This document shows, in pieces, positions 1 through 9,527 of a DNA stretch of 43,871 nucleotides. Source of the DNA: Streptomyces sp. IMTB 2501 (GTDB taxonomy: Bacteria; Actinomycetota; Actinomycetes; Streptomycetales; Streptomycetaceae); contig NZ_MQUS01000050.1 of assembly GCF_001953885.1 (NCBI RefSeq), positions 1-43,871 on the forward strand. Reading direction: 5' to 3'. Numbering within the stretch: position 1 is the first letter of the stretch; every line of letters begins with the position of its first letter. The translations under genes were made by a program, and so were the position numbers. Under the pieces are notes generated by a model. That model saw nothing but the letters and a program-made list of their open reading frames with translations, was not told where the DNA came from and did not search any database.

Positions 1-720
1 TGGTCGGCTCAGTCTGCCCGCCTCTCCCGGTGGTCGGCTCAGTCCGCCCGCCTCTCCCGGCGGTCGGCCCAGTCTGCTCGCTTCTGCGCGTGGTCGGTCG
101 AATTCGCCTGGTTCTCCCTGCGGTTGGTGCAGTCGGTGCGCCTCTTCCGGTGGTCGGTCGGGTCGGCTCGTCCTTCCTGGTGGTTGGCTCAGTCTGCTCG
201 CTTCTCCGTGTGGTTGGTTGAATCCGCTTGTTTCTCCCTGCGGTTGGTGCAGTCGGTGCGCCTCTTCCGGTGGTCGGCCGGGTCCGCTCGCTCTTCCCGG
301 AGGTTGGTGCAGTCGGTGCGCCTCTTCCGGTGGTCCGCCGGGTCCGCTCGTCCTTCCTGGTGGTTGGCTCAGTCTGCTCGCTTCTCCGTGTGGTTGGTTG
401 AATTCGCCTGGTTCTCCCTGCGGTTGGCGTAGTCGGTCCGTCCCTCTCTCCCGGTGGTCGGCTCGGTCTGCCCGTTTCTCCGTGCGGTCGGTCGAATCCG
501 CCCGTCTCTCCCCGGGGTTGGCCCAGTTGGCCTGCCTCTTCCGGTGGTCGGCCGGGTCGGCTCGTCCTTCCTGGTGGTTGGCGCAGTCGGTCCGCCTCTC
601 CCGGTGGTCGGTCGAATCCGCCTGGCTTTCACCGAGGTTGGCCCAGTTGGCCCGCCCCTCTCCGGTGGTCGGCCGGGTCCGCTCGCCTCTCCCCGTGGTC
701 GGCCCAGTCCACCGCCCCCG
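1..720. repeat. Degenerate 30-bp tandem repeat array with 120-bp higher-order units
   Basis: About 24 units of 30 bp, each starting with a variant of tggtcgg/cggttgg and ending in cttcc/ctccc-type pyrimidine runs. Four unit types can be told apart and recur in the order B-C-D-E: B at 61, 181 and 361; C at 91, 211 and 391; D at 121 and 241; E at 151 and 271. This gives a 120-bp higher-order period. The unit beginning at 421 is 34 bp and the one beginning at 635 is 31 bp, so no single reading frame survives the whole array although 30 is a multiple of three. I therefore treat it as non-coding. It runs to about 40 bp before the carboxylase gene, so it occupies that gene's promoter region. It could instead be the repetitive end of a gene entering from the left edge. 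Confidence 0.85.
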
Positions 721-760
721 CCTCCAGGGACGTTCGAGGTAGCGGGCCTACGTTCGGCCG

Positions 761-2348
<1,588 letters not shown>

Positions 2349-2350
<2 letters not shown>

Positions 2351-2368
2351 CCTGCGCAGACGCAGGTC
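2349..2368 (+). terminator. Hairpin at the carboxylase stop codon
   Basis: Perfect 8-bp stem (gacctgcg/cgcaggtc) with a 4-nt loop, beginning inside the carboxylase stop codon. There is no T-run. It may be a weak terminator or an mRNA 3'-end stabiliser separating this gene from the KS/CLF/ACP genes. The rest of the 253-bp gap holds no convincing gene. Confidence 0.4.
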
Positions 2369-2603
2369 CACGCGGACACGAGCGGCCGTCGAGCACATGC
2401 ACGTTCCATGGGATGCACCGGATACGGCGGCACGCCACAAGCGAGTGGCCGTCCGGCCCGGCCGGCCGGGGCGAGAGCCCATCCACGGCAGCCCCGGCCG
2501 CCGCGACAGCGCAGTGTTCCGGACGAAGGGATCGACAGTGGCCCGCACAGTTCCATCCGGCAGGGAGTGCGCGAAGCACCCCGCCCCGTCGAAGGCGAGG
2601 TAG

Positions 2604-3872
2604 ATGATGCGTCGAGTTGCCATCACCGGACTGGGCGTCGTGGCCCCTGGCGGGATCGGCGTCAAGGAGTACTGGGACCTGCTCACCGCAGGCCGTACCG
2701 CCACCCGCACCATCTCCTTCTACGACCCCTCCCAGTTCCGCTCCCGGGTCGCCGCCGAGTGCGACTTCGACCCGGTGGCCGCCGGCCTCTCCCAGCAGGA
2801 GACCCGACGGCTGGACCGCGCCGCGCAGTTCGCGGTCGTCTCCACCCGGGAGGCGCTCGCCGACAGCGGCCTCGACACCTCCGACCTCGACCCGGGCCGG
2901 ATCGGCACCTCGCTCGGCAGCGCGGTCGGCTGCACCACCAGCCTGGAACGCGAGTACGCGGTGGTCAGCGACGGCGGCCGCGAGTGGCTCGTCGACCACG
3001 AGTACGCGATTCCCCAGCTCTACCGGCACTTCGTGCCCAGCTCGATGGCCGCCGAGGTGGGCCGGGCGGCCGGCGCCGAGGGACCGGCGGCCGTGGTCTC
3101 CACCGGTTGCACCTCCGGCCTCGACTCGCTCGGCCACGCGGTGGAACTGATCCGCGAGGGCACCTGCGACATCATGATCGCCGGCGCGACCGAGGCCCCG
3201 ATCTCCCCGATCACCTCCGCCTGCTTCGACGCCATCCTCGCCACCACCCCGCGCAACGACACCCCCGAGAGCGCCTGCCGCCCCTTCGACAAGACCCGCA
3301 GCGGACTGGTCCTCGGCGAGGGCGCGGCCGTCCTGGTCCTGGAGGAGCTCGAAAGCGCCCGGGCCCGGGGCGCGCACATCTACGCCGAGATCGCGGGCTT
3401 CGCCCAGCGCTGCAACGCGTACCACATGACCGGGCTCAAGCCGGACGGCCGCGAGATGTCCGAGGCCATCGACGCCGCCCTCGCCGAGGCCCGGCTCGAC
3501 CCGACCACGATCGACTACATCAACGCACACGGTTCCGGCACCAAGATGAACGACCGGCACGAGACGGGCGCGTTCAAGCGCAGCCTGGGCGAGCACGCCT
3601 ACCGGACCCCGGTCAGCTCCATCAAGTCGATGATCGGGCACTCGCTCGGCGCGATCGGCTCGCTAGAGATCGCCGCCTGCGCCCTCGCCATGGAGCACGG
3701 TGTGCTGCCGCCCACCGCCAACCTGCACGAGCCGGATCCCGAACTGGACCTCGACTACATCCCGTTGACCGCCCGGGAGAAGAAGACGGACGTCGTTCTC
3801 AGCGTGGGCAGCGGCTTCGGCGGCTTCCAGAGCGCGATGGTCCTCGCGCGACCGGAAAGGAGCATCGCATGA
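2604..3872 (+). CDS. Type II PKS ketosynthase, KS-alpha
   Basis: 422 residues. It catalyses decarboxylative Claisen condensations on an ACP-bound poly-beta-ketone, as a heterodimer with the chain-length factor. The catalytic Cys169 lies in VVSTGCTSGLDSLGHA, with His309 (NAHGSGTKMND) and His346 (KSMIGHSLGA), which is the full KS triad. The C-terminal GSGFGGFQSAMVL is also typical. The N-terminal ITGLGVVAPGGIGV marks the thiolase fold. Two adjacent ATG codons (2604, 2607) follow a gaggt ribosome site; either could start it. Its stop overlaps the start of the next gene (ATGA), indicating translational coupling with its partner. Sequence style is that of aromatic polyketide synthases rather than fatty acid FabF. 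Confidence 0.96.
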   Translation: MMRRVAITGLGVVAPGGIGVKEYWDLLTAGRTATRTISFYDPSQFRSRVAAECDFDPVAAGLSQQETRRLDRAAQFAVVSTREALADSGLDTSDLDPGRIGTSLGSAVGCTTSLEREYAVVSDGGREWLVDHEYAIPQLYRHFVPSSMAAEVGRAAGAEGPAAVVSTGCTSGLDSLGHAVELIREGTCDIMIAGATEAPISPITSACFDAILATTPRNDTPESACRPFDKTRSGLVLGEGAAVLVLEELESARARGAHIYAEIAGFAQRCNAYHMTGLKPDGREMSEAIDAALAEARLDPTTIDYINAHGSGTKMNDRHETGAFKRSLGEHAYRTPVSSIKSMIGHSLGAIGSLEIAACALAMEHGVLPPTANLHEPDPELDLDYIPLTAREKKTDVVLSVGSGFGGFQSAMVLARPERSIA

Positions 3873-5089
3873 CCACGTCCACCGTGGTGACCGGCCTCGG
3901 TATCGCCGCACCCAACGGCCTGGGCACCGAGGACTACTGGAAGGCGACCCTCGCGGGCGAGTCGGGCATCGGCCCGGTCACCCGGTTCGACGCCACGCGG
4001 TACCCGGCCCGGCTGGCCGGCGAGGTACCGGGGTTCGTCGCCGAGGAGCACATCCCCAGCCGGCTCATGCCGCAGACCGACCACATGACCCGACTCGCCC
4101 TGGTCGCCGCGGAATGGGCCCTTCAGGACGCCGGCCTCGACACCGGTGAAGTGCCCGAGTACGGCATGGGCGTGGTCACCTCGGCGTCCGGCGGCGCCGT
4201 CGAGTTCGGCCAGCGCGAGCTGCAGAACCTGTGGAGCAAGGGCAAGGAACACGTCAGCGCCTACCAGTCCTTCGCCTGGTTCTACGCCGTCAACACCGGG
4301 CAGATCTCCATCCGGCACAAGCTGCGCGGCCCCAGCGGTGTGCTGCTGACCGAACAGGCCGGCGGCATCGACGCGATCGGCCAGGCCCGCCGCCATGTCC
4401 GCAAGGGGTTCCAGGCGGTCGTCTCCGGAGGCGTCGACGCGGGCATCTGCCCCTGGGGCTGGGTTCCGCAGCTCACCACCGGCCTGATGAGCACCGAGCA
4501 GGACCCGGCCCACGCCTACCTGCCCTTCTCCGCCGAGGCAAACGGATACGTGGTGGGGGAGGGCGGCGCCATCCTGGTGGCCGAGGACCTCGCGGCGGCC
4601 CGCGAGCGGGGCGCGTCCCACGTCTACGGCGAGATCGCCGGGTACGCCGCCACGCTCGACCCCGCCCCCGGCTCCGGGCGCCCGCCGGGCCTGGCCAGGG
4701 CCGTGCGCACCGCCCTCACCGACGCCGCTCTTACCCCAGCCGACATCGACGTCGTCTTCGCCGACGCCGCCGGAGTCCCGGAGCTGGACCGGGCCGAGGC
4801 CGAGGCCCTGGCGGAGGTGTTCGGCCCGAACGCCGTACCGGTGACCGCCCCCAAGTCCATGACCGGGCGGCTGCTCGCCGGCGGAGCCGCCCTCGACGCG
4901 GCCACCGCCCTGCTCGCCCTGCGCGACGGGGTGATCCCGCACACCGTGGGTGTCGACGCGGCCGCCGCCGACTACCCGATCGACCTGGTCACCGGGGCGC
5001 CCCGGGAGGCGGACCTGCGCAGCGCGCTGGTTCTCGCCCGGGGGCACGGTGGCTTCAACGCGGCCCTCGTCGTACGCCGTACGCCGTGA
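3869..5089 (+). CDS. Type II PKS chain-length factor, KS-beta
   Basis: 406 residues. It is the non-condensing partner of KS-alpha that sets chain length and helps priming by malonyl-ACP decarboxylation. The KS active-site Cys is replaced by Gln163 in the LLTEQAGGIDAIG context, the hallmark of chain-length factors. The C-terminal half keeps TLDPAPGSGRP, VFADAAGVPELD and LARGHGGFNAALV, all characteristic of aromatic PKS members. It starts with ATG overlapping the KS-alpha stop, preceded by aaggag. The exact chain length (hence polyketide class) cannot be read reliably by eye. Confidence 0.96.
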   Translation: MTTSTVVTGLGIAAPNGLGTEDYWKATLAGESGIGPVTRFDATRYPARLAGEVPGFVAEEHIPSRLMPQTDHMTRLALVAAEWALQDAGLDTGEVPEYGMGVVTSASGGAVEFGQRELQNLWSKGKEHVSAYQSFAWFYAVNTGQISIRHKLRGPSGVLLTEQAGGIDAIGQARRHVRKGFQAVVSGGVDAGICPWGWVPQLTTGLMSTEQDPAHAYLPFSAEANGYVVGEGGAILVAEDLAAARERGASHVYGEIAGYAATLDPAPGSGRPPGLARAVRTALTDAALTPADIDVVFADAAGVPELDRAEAEALAEVFGPNAVPVTAPKSMTGRLLAGGAALDAATALLALRDGVIPHTVGVDAAAADYPIDLVTGAPREADLRSALVLARGHGGFNAALVVRRTP

Positions 5090-5148
5090 CCGCCCCTTGC
5101 CACACCCTGAGTCAGGCACCACAACCATCACCCAACGGAGGACCCACC

Positions 5149-5421
5149 GTGACCACCACCACGAGCACCACCGTCACCCTGGCCGACCTGACCCGGATGC
5201 TGCGCGAGAGCGCGGGTGAGGAGGAGGGCATCGACCTGGACGGCGACGTCCTCGACACGCCGTTCCTGGAACTCGGCTACGACTCGCTCGCCCTGCTCCA
5301 GGTCATAGGAGAGGTCCAGCGCACCTACGGCATCAGCGTCCCGGACGACGCGGTCGTCGACGCCGAGACCCCCCGTGCCCTGCTTGAGCTCATCAACTCC
5401 GGCCAGGACAACGAGGCCTGA
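5149..5421 (+). CDS. Acyl carrier protein of the minimal PKS
   Basis: 90 residues. It carries the growing chain on a 4'-phosphopantetheine arm attached to Ser46 in the LGYDSLALL motif. It is acidic and short, as expected for a discrete type II ACP. GTG start at 5149 after a good cggagg site, 59 bp after the chain-length factor. KS-alpha, CLF and ACP in this order form the classical minimal PKS. Confidence 0.95.
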   Translation: MTTTTSTTVTLADLTRMLRESAGEEEGIDLDGDVLDTPFLELGYDSLALLQVIGEVQRTYGISVPDDAVVDAETPRALLELINSGQDNEA

Positions 5422-5429
5422 GCCGGACG

Positions 5430-5479
5430 GTGCGGGCCGCCCCGATTCCGGATCCCCCGCCGCCAGGGGCGGCCCGCAC
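5430..5479 (+). terminator. Strong hairpin between ACP and acyltransferase genes
   Basis: A perfect 14-bp GC-only stem (5430-5443 with 5466-5479) with a 22-nt loop starts 8 bp after the ACP stop. No T-tract follows. It could terminate part of the transcripts or protect the ACP mRNA end, lowering expression of the acyltransferase relative to KS/CLF/ACP. Confidence 0.65.
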
Positions 5480-5572
5480 TCCTTTCCCGACCCGACTCCC
5501 CCCACACCCCCTGGTTCCTGTCGATCCCTGCCCCACCGCCGCGACGGTCCGCGGCCCACGAGGAGGTACCCC

Positions 5573-7351
5573 ATGCCGCTGACGGCTGACAGCGCGGTGA
5601 TCCGGAGGCTGATCGTCCGTCCGGGCCCCGCGGGAGAGGACTGGTCGCCCGTGCCGGCGTCGGCCGCCGCGGTCTCCGCGGTGCTGCGGGCCTTCGGCCG
5701 CTCCCCGCGCGATCTGCCCGTACGGACCGTCGTCTACGTCGGTGCGCACGCGCCGGACCCCGGACTCGCTCCCGAGCACGAGGGCTTCGCGGTGCGGATC
5801 GCCTCGGCGCCCGGCCGCGCCCTGCGCCTGGCCCACCAGGAACTCCACGACCGCACCGCGGACTTCGCGCTCGTCGCCGGATTCGACGAGCCCGAGGTCG
5901 GGACCATCACGGTCTACGCGGTGAAACGCGCCGCGGAGGCGGTCGCGGACGGCGACACCGTCCTCGGCACACTCGACTTCACCGCCGCCGGCCCCGACGC
6001 CGCGCCGGATCTGAAGGCCCTGGTGCACGGACACCGTGCCACCGACCCGGGCCGGCACCGGCTGCTGCTGTGGTCGGGCCGGGACGAGCGGGACGAGCAG
6101 CGGGTGCGCGGCGAACTGCTGCCCCTGCTCTCGGCTCTGCACCACGAGGCGTTCCCGGCGCTGCCCACCACGGTCCCGTGCGGCACCGAGCCCGGACCGG
6201 TGCGCGGCGCCGCCGTCACCGTCGCCGCGCTGTCCGCCGCCACGGTGCACAAGGCCAAGGCGGTCACCGCGACGCGGCCCCGGCCCGTCGCCCTGCTCTT
6301 CCCGGGCCAGGGCTCCCAGCACCACGCCATGGCGGCCGGCCTGTACGGGCGGGAGCCGGTGTTCACCGCCGCCTTCGACGCGGCCCTGTCCCACATGGGC
6401 GACGAGGGCCCGCGGATCCGGGCGGACTGGCTCACCGACGGCCGCCCCCTGATCCCCATCGACGACGTGCGCCGGGCCCAGCCGCTCCTCTTCGCGGTCG
6501 ACTACGCGCTCGGCCGCATGGTGATCGGCTGGGGGGTGCGTCCCACCGCGGTGCTGGGCCACAGCGCGGGCGAACTCGTCGCCGCGACCATCGCCGGTGC
6601 CGTCGCCCTGCCCGACGCGGTCACCATGGTCATGGAACGCGTCCGCCAGGCGGTGAAGATCCCGCCGGGCGGCATGCTGGCGGTGGCGGCGGAGGAGGAG
6701 CGCCTGCGCCCCTACCTCCGCGACGACGTGGCGATCGCCGCGGTCAACGCCAACCAGCAGACCATGCTGGCGGGTTCGGCCGAGCCGCTCGCCGAGATCG
6801 CCGAGCGGCTGCGGGCGGACCGCCTCACCGTCGTGACCGTACCGGCGACCAGCCCCTTCCACTCCCCGGCGATGGCACCCGCGTCCGAAGCCGTGGAGGC
6901 GGCCTACCGCGACATCCCCCTCCGCCCGCCGGCGCTGCCGCTGTACTCCGGGTACACGGGCGAGTTGCTGCGCCCCGAAGAGGCACTGAGCCCCCGCTTC
7001 TGGGCCCGCCAGATCACCGACACGGTGTACTTCAAACAGGCCCTGGAGTCCCTCCTCGCCGCCGACGACATGCTGCTGATCGAGGCGGGCCCCAGGCAGA
7101 CCCTCACCGCCTTCGCCCGCCGGCACCGCGCGGTCCGCCTCGGCGCCAGCGCCGCGATACCCCTGCTCCCGGGCCGCCCCGGCACGGCGGAGGCCGACCG
7201 CCAGTCGGTCCTGACCGCGGCCGCCCGGCTGTGGACCGAGGGGCACGTTCCCTCCCCGGTCGCGCTGTCCGCCCTGTGGACGTGGACCGCCGACGCCTGG
7301 CACGGGGACACCCCCGCCGCCACACCGCAGCTCGCCGCCGTGACCTCATGA
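5573..7351 (+). CDS. Acyltransferase with a degenerate KS-like N-terminal region
   Basis: 592 residues. The C-terminal ~380 residues form a malonyl-CoA:ACP-type acyltransferase: LLFPGQGSQH, the nucleophile motif GHSAGELVAA, and TSPFHSP at the position where PFH/AFH points to malonyl rather than methylmalonyl. The N-terminal ~200 residues look like a decayed thiolase-fold ketosynthase: ALRLAHQELHDRTADFALVAG and AAEAVADGDTVLG resemble KS core elements, but I see no catalytic Cys. The protein may load the ACP with a starter or malonyl unit. The start is fixed by aggagg 6 bp before the ATG at 5573; open frame continues upstream into the ACP gene but is not likely translated. The last codons overlap the next gene. 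Confidence 0.85.
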   Translation: MPLTADSAVIRRLIVRPGPAGEDWSPVPASAAAVSAVLRAFGRSPRDLPVRTVVYVGAHAPDPGLAPEHEGFAVRIASAPGRALRLAHQELHDRTADFALVAGFDEPEVGTITVYAVKRAAEAVADGDTVLGTLDFTAAGPDAAPDLKALVHGHRATDPGRHRLLLWSGRDERDEQRVRGELLPLLSALHHEAFPALPTTVPCGTEPGPVRGAAVTVAALSAATVHKAKAVTATRPRPVALLFPGQGSQHHAMAAGLYGREPVFTAAFDAALSHMGDEGPRIRADWLTDGRPLIPIDDVRRAQPLLFAVDYALGRMVIGWGVRPTAVLGHSAGELVAATIAGAVALPDAVTMVMERVRQAVKIPPGGMLAVAAEEERLRPYLRDDVAIAAVNANQQTMLAGSAEPLAEIAERLRADRLTVVTVPATSPFHSPAMAPASEAVEAAYRDIPLRPPALPLYSGYTGELLRPEEALSPRFWARQITDTVYFKQALESLLAADDMLLIEAGPRQTLTAFARRHRAVRLGASAAIPLLPGRPGTAEADRQSVLTAAARLWTEGHVPSPVALSALWTWTADAWHGDTPAATPQLAAVTS

Positions 7352-7569
7352 CCGGCCTGGCAGCGACGGCGGTGCGCGTACTGAAGGCGATCTACGGCAC
7401 CTTGGTCGCATCGGGCCGCATGTATGTCTGGACGCCCCTGACAGACCTGCACCCCGAGGGCTCCGGCATCCCGAGCCACCACCCGGAACGCCTCCGCCCC
7501 GACCTGCCCCTGACCGACTACGAACGCGCACTGGAACACGAGCTGACAACGGAGGGCCGGGTGCCCTGA
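7348..7569 (+). CDS. Small conserved-looking actinobacterial protein (possibly DUF6059 family)
   Basis: 73 residues, ATG overlapping the acyltransferase stop (ATGA), so translationally coupled to it. It has a short amphipathic N-terminal stretch (ATAVRVLKAIYGTLVASG) and a C-terminal HPERLRPDLPLTDYERALE segment. I recall small actinobacterial proteins of unknown function with this 'HPERLRPD.PLT..E..LE' pattern annotated as DUF6059, but could not verify it. No catalytic motif is visible. Position suggests a role with the PKS or at its membrane site. Confidence 0.65.
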   Translation: MTGLAATAVRVLKAIYGTLVASGRMYVWTPLTDLHPEGSGIPSHHPERLRPDLPLTDYERALEHELTTEGRVP

Positions 7570-7642
7570 GCCCTCCCCCACCCACCGGTGACACCGCGCT
7601 ACCGTGAGTGGCGACCTGTGCGCGCAGGACGGGAGACGCCGG

Positions 7643-8104
7643 ATGGCCAGAAGGGTGACGGCCGTGTTCGCGGTGGGCGTGGCGGTGATGTGTGCGACCG
7701 GTCTGGCGGCCGTGCCCTCGGACTCGGACCTGGAGGTGGTCCGGCTCGACCCGACGGCCGCGCCGCCCGGCGGCAGCACGGTTGTGCACGCCTTTGTGGC
7801 CAACCTCGGGCCGGAGCAGACCGCCTCGCCGTTCACGGTGGTCGTGACGCTGCCACCGGGCTTCACCGCCGAGGGGCCGTACTTCCCCGAGGACTGCCGC
7901 GCCGAGGACCTCGGCCGCCTGGTGCGTTGCACCTTCGGGCCCGGGCTGGCGCCGTACCGGACGTCCACCGCGCTGGTTCCGGTCCGGGTGCGCACGGACG
8001 TGCCCCCCGGCACGAAGGCCGGGGGGCACGTCCAGGTGGTCAGTGCCGACGACCGCGATCCGCGCAACGACCGTACGCCGTTCGCGCTGTCCGTCGACCG
8101 CTGA
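7643..8104 (+). CDS. Secreted protein with a single CARDB/DUF11-like beta-sandwich
   Basis: 153 residues from the ATG at 7643. A signal peptide is clear (RRVTAVFAVGVAVMCATGLAA). The rest reads as one beta-sandwich: VVHAFVANLGPEQ, VVVTLPPGFTAEG, then two Cys (DCRAED, LVRCTF) that could form a disulfide, ending in DDRDPRNDRTPFALSVDR. That layout resembles the repeat-like domains of bacterial surface proteins. A GTG at 7604 is an alternative start, but it would place charged residues before the signal peptide. Function unknown. It is convergent with the glycoside hydrolase gene, 15 bp apart. Confidence 0.75.
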   Translation: MARRVTAVFAVGVAVMCATGLAAVPSDSDLEVVRLDPTAAPPGGSTVVHAFVANLGPEQTASPFTVVVTLPPGFTAEGPYFPEDCRAEDLGRLVRCTFGPGLAPYRTSTALVPVRVRTDVPPGTKAGGHVQVVSADDRDPRNDRTPFALSVDR

Positions 8105-8119
8105 TCGGCAGGCTGCTGG

Positions 8120-9256
8120 TCAGCGGTACACCTTCACGTAGTCCGCCTGCATGGTGATCGGTGCCGAGCCGGTGGGCGCGGGGTGGTACTCGCCGGCGCT
8201 GATCGACAGATTGAGGATCAGGTACGCGGAGAAGTCGCTGCCCACGCCGTGGCCGTCGGAGTAGACCTTCTTGCCGTTGACGTACCAGTCCACCGAGCCG
8301 GCGCCGTAGTGGGTGCCGATGGTGACCCACCGGCCCGGGGCGACCGCGCCGGAGTTGGTGTAGTAGTCGGAGCCGGAGGTGACGTGGTTGGTCAGCTCCA
8401 GCAGGTTCGGGTTGTCCGGGTGGTACTCGAAGGAGTCGATCTCGCCGTTGCCGTTCTTCCAGGTCCACAGGTCCGGCCAGGCGCCGGCGGCGGAAGGCAG
8501 CTTGACCCGGGTCTCGGCGTAGTCGCCGGTCTTCACCTGGAAGCCCTCGCTGGAGCGCTCGGTGGTGAGCAGGCCGGTGGTCCACGCCTTCTTGCCGTTC
8601 TCCAGGATGTGCGAGGAGGGCTTGGCGGTGAAGGTCGCGACGCCGTTCGAGGTCGTGACGGCGCTCGGGTCCAGCCAGTCGAGCTTGTTGTAGTCCGGGT
8701 TGTGGTTGCCGTACCGGTAGGACGAGGTCTTGTCGCCGACCCACTTCGAGTTCCAGGCGATGCCGCCGGAGAAGTTGTCCGACCAGACCATGGACTGGCC
8801 GGGTATCGGCGAGCCGCCGTTGCCCGACGGGGGCGTGGTCGCGGTGGACGGGGCCTTGCTCACCGTCAGCTTGTGCGACGGCAGTTTGTGCCAGGCTCCG
8901 CCCGATTCCTGCCAGAAGCCGAAGACGGTGTACGTACCGGCCGGCAGTGTGCGCCGGCCGCTGGTGAAGTGCGCGCCGCTCGGACAGATCCGGACGTTCG
9001 AGGCGTTGCCCGGGAAGTCCAGATTCTTGCCTGAGGCGTCACGGACACCGACGCCGAGCGTCCTGACCGTGAAGCAACTGGCGGAGTGCACGGTCAGCTG
9101 GGCCGAGCCGGCGACGCCCGCGGTCATCGCGGTCGGGGTCAGCCTGTCCTGAGTGACGGAGGTGGTGGCGGAGGCCTGGGCGGCGAACGGCAGGAGCAGC
9201 AGCGCGACGGCTGTGCCGACCACGCCCAGGCGGGCAGGGGATATGAAAGGGCGCAT
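8120..9256 (-). CDS. Secreted glycoside hydrolase family 16 enzyme (beta-glucanase/laminarinase-like)
   Basis: 378 residues from the ATG at 9256, which follows a gaggaag site and gives a clean signal peptide ending near ASA. Residues ~30-140 form a non-catalytic beta-rich domain, then a Pro/Thr/Gly linker. Residues ~155-378 form a family 16 jelly-roll: the catalytic ExDxxE motif reads GEIDSFEYHP with Glu272 as nucleophile, Asp274 and Glu277 as acid/base. Typical flanking motifs are WPDLWTWKNGNGEID and NLSISAGEYHP. It probably cleaves beta-1,3 or beta-1,3/1,4 glucans outside the cell. Exact substrate cannot be assigned. Confidence 0.9.
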   Translation of the reverse strand: MRPFISPARLGVVGTAVALLLLPFAAQASATTSVTQDRLTPTAMTAGVAGSAQLTVHSASCFTVRTLGVGVRDASGKNLDFPGNASNVRICPSGAHFTSGRRTLPAGTYTVFGFWQESGGAWHKLPSHKLTVSKAPSTATTPPSGNGGSPIPGQSMVWSDNFSGGIAWNSKWVGDKTSSYRYGNHNPDYNKLDWLDPSAVTTSNGVATFTAKPSSHILENGKKAWTTGLLTTERSSEGFQVKTGDYAETRVKLPSAAGAWPDLWTWKNGNGEIDSFEYHPDNPNLLELTNHVTSGSDYYTNSGAVAPGRWVTIGTHYGAGSVDWYVNGKKVYSDGHGVGSDFSAYLILNLSISAGEYHPAPTGSAPITMQADYVKVYR

Positions 9257-9527
9257 GGTGGGGGCTTCCTCAACGGCGCCTGCAAGGGAGTTTGTTGTGG
9301 GGACCACGGTCCCGTCCCCGCAGGACTCGGCGTTCCGGCGGCTGAGGCCACCCGGGAGGACCCCCGAAGGCTAGGCAGATGTGCCGTGCGCGTACAACGA
9401 GATGTCACTCACACCGGATGATCGACAACGAAGCCACCCATTCCGCCACTTCCGGCCCCTGAGGGGGCTCAGGCATGCGGTCGGCCTTTGAGGCGTCCAA
9501 CCCACGCACCTAGTGGGGACTTCTGGA

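Noticed and set aside
1..720. Repeat array as a CRISPR locus
   Set aside because: Units are contiguous and degenerate with no unique spacers and no cas genes nearby.
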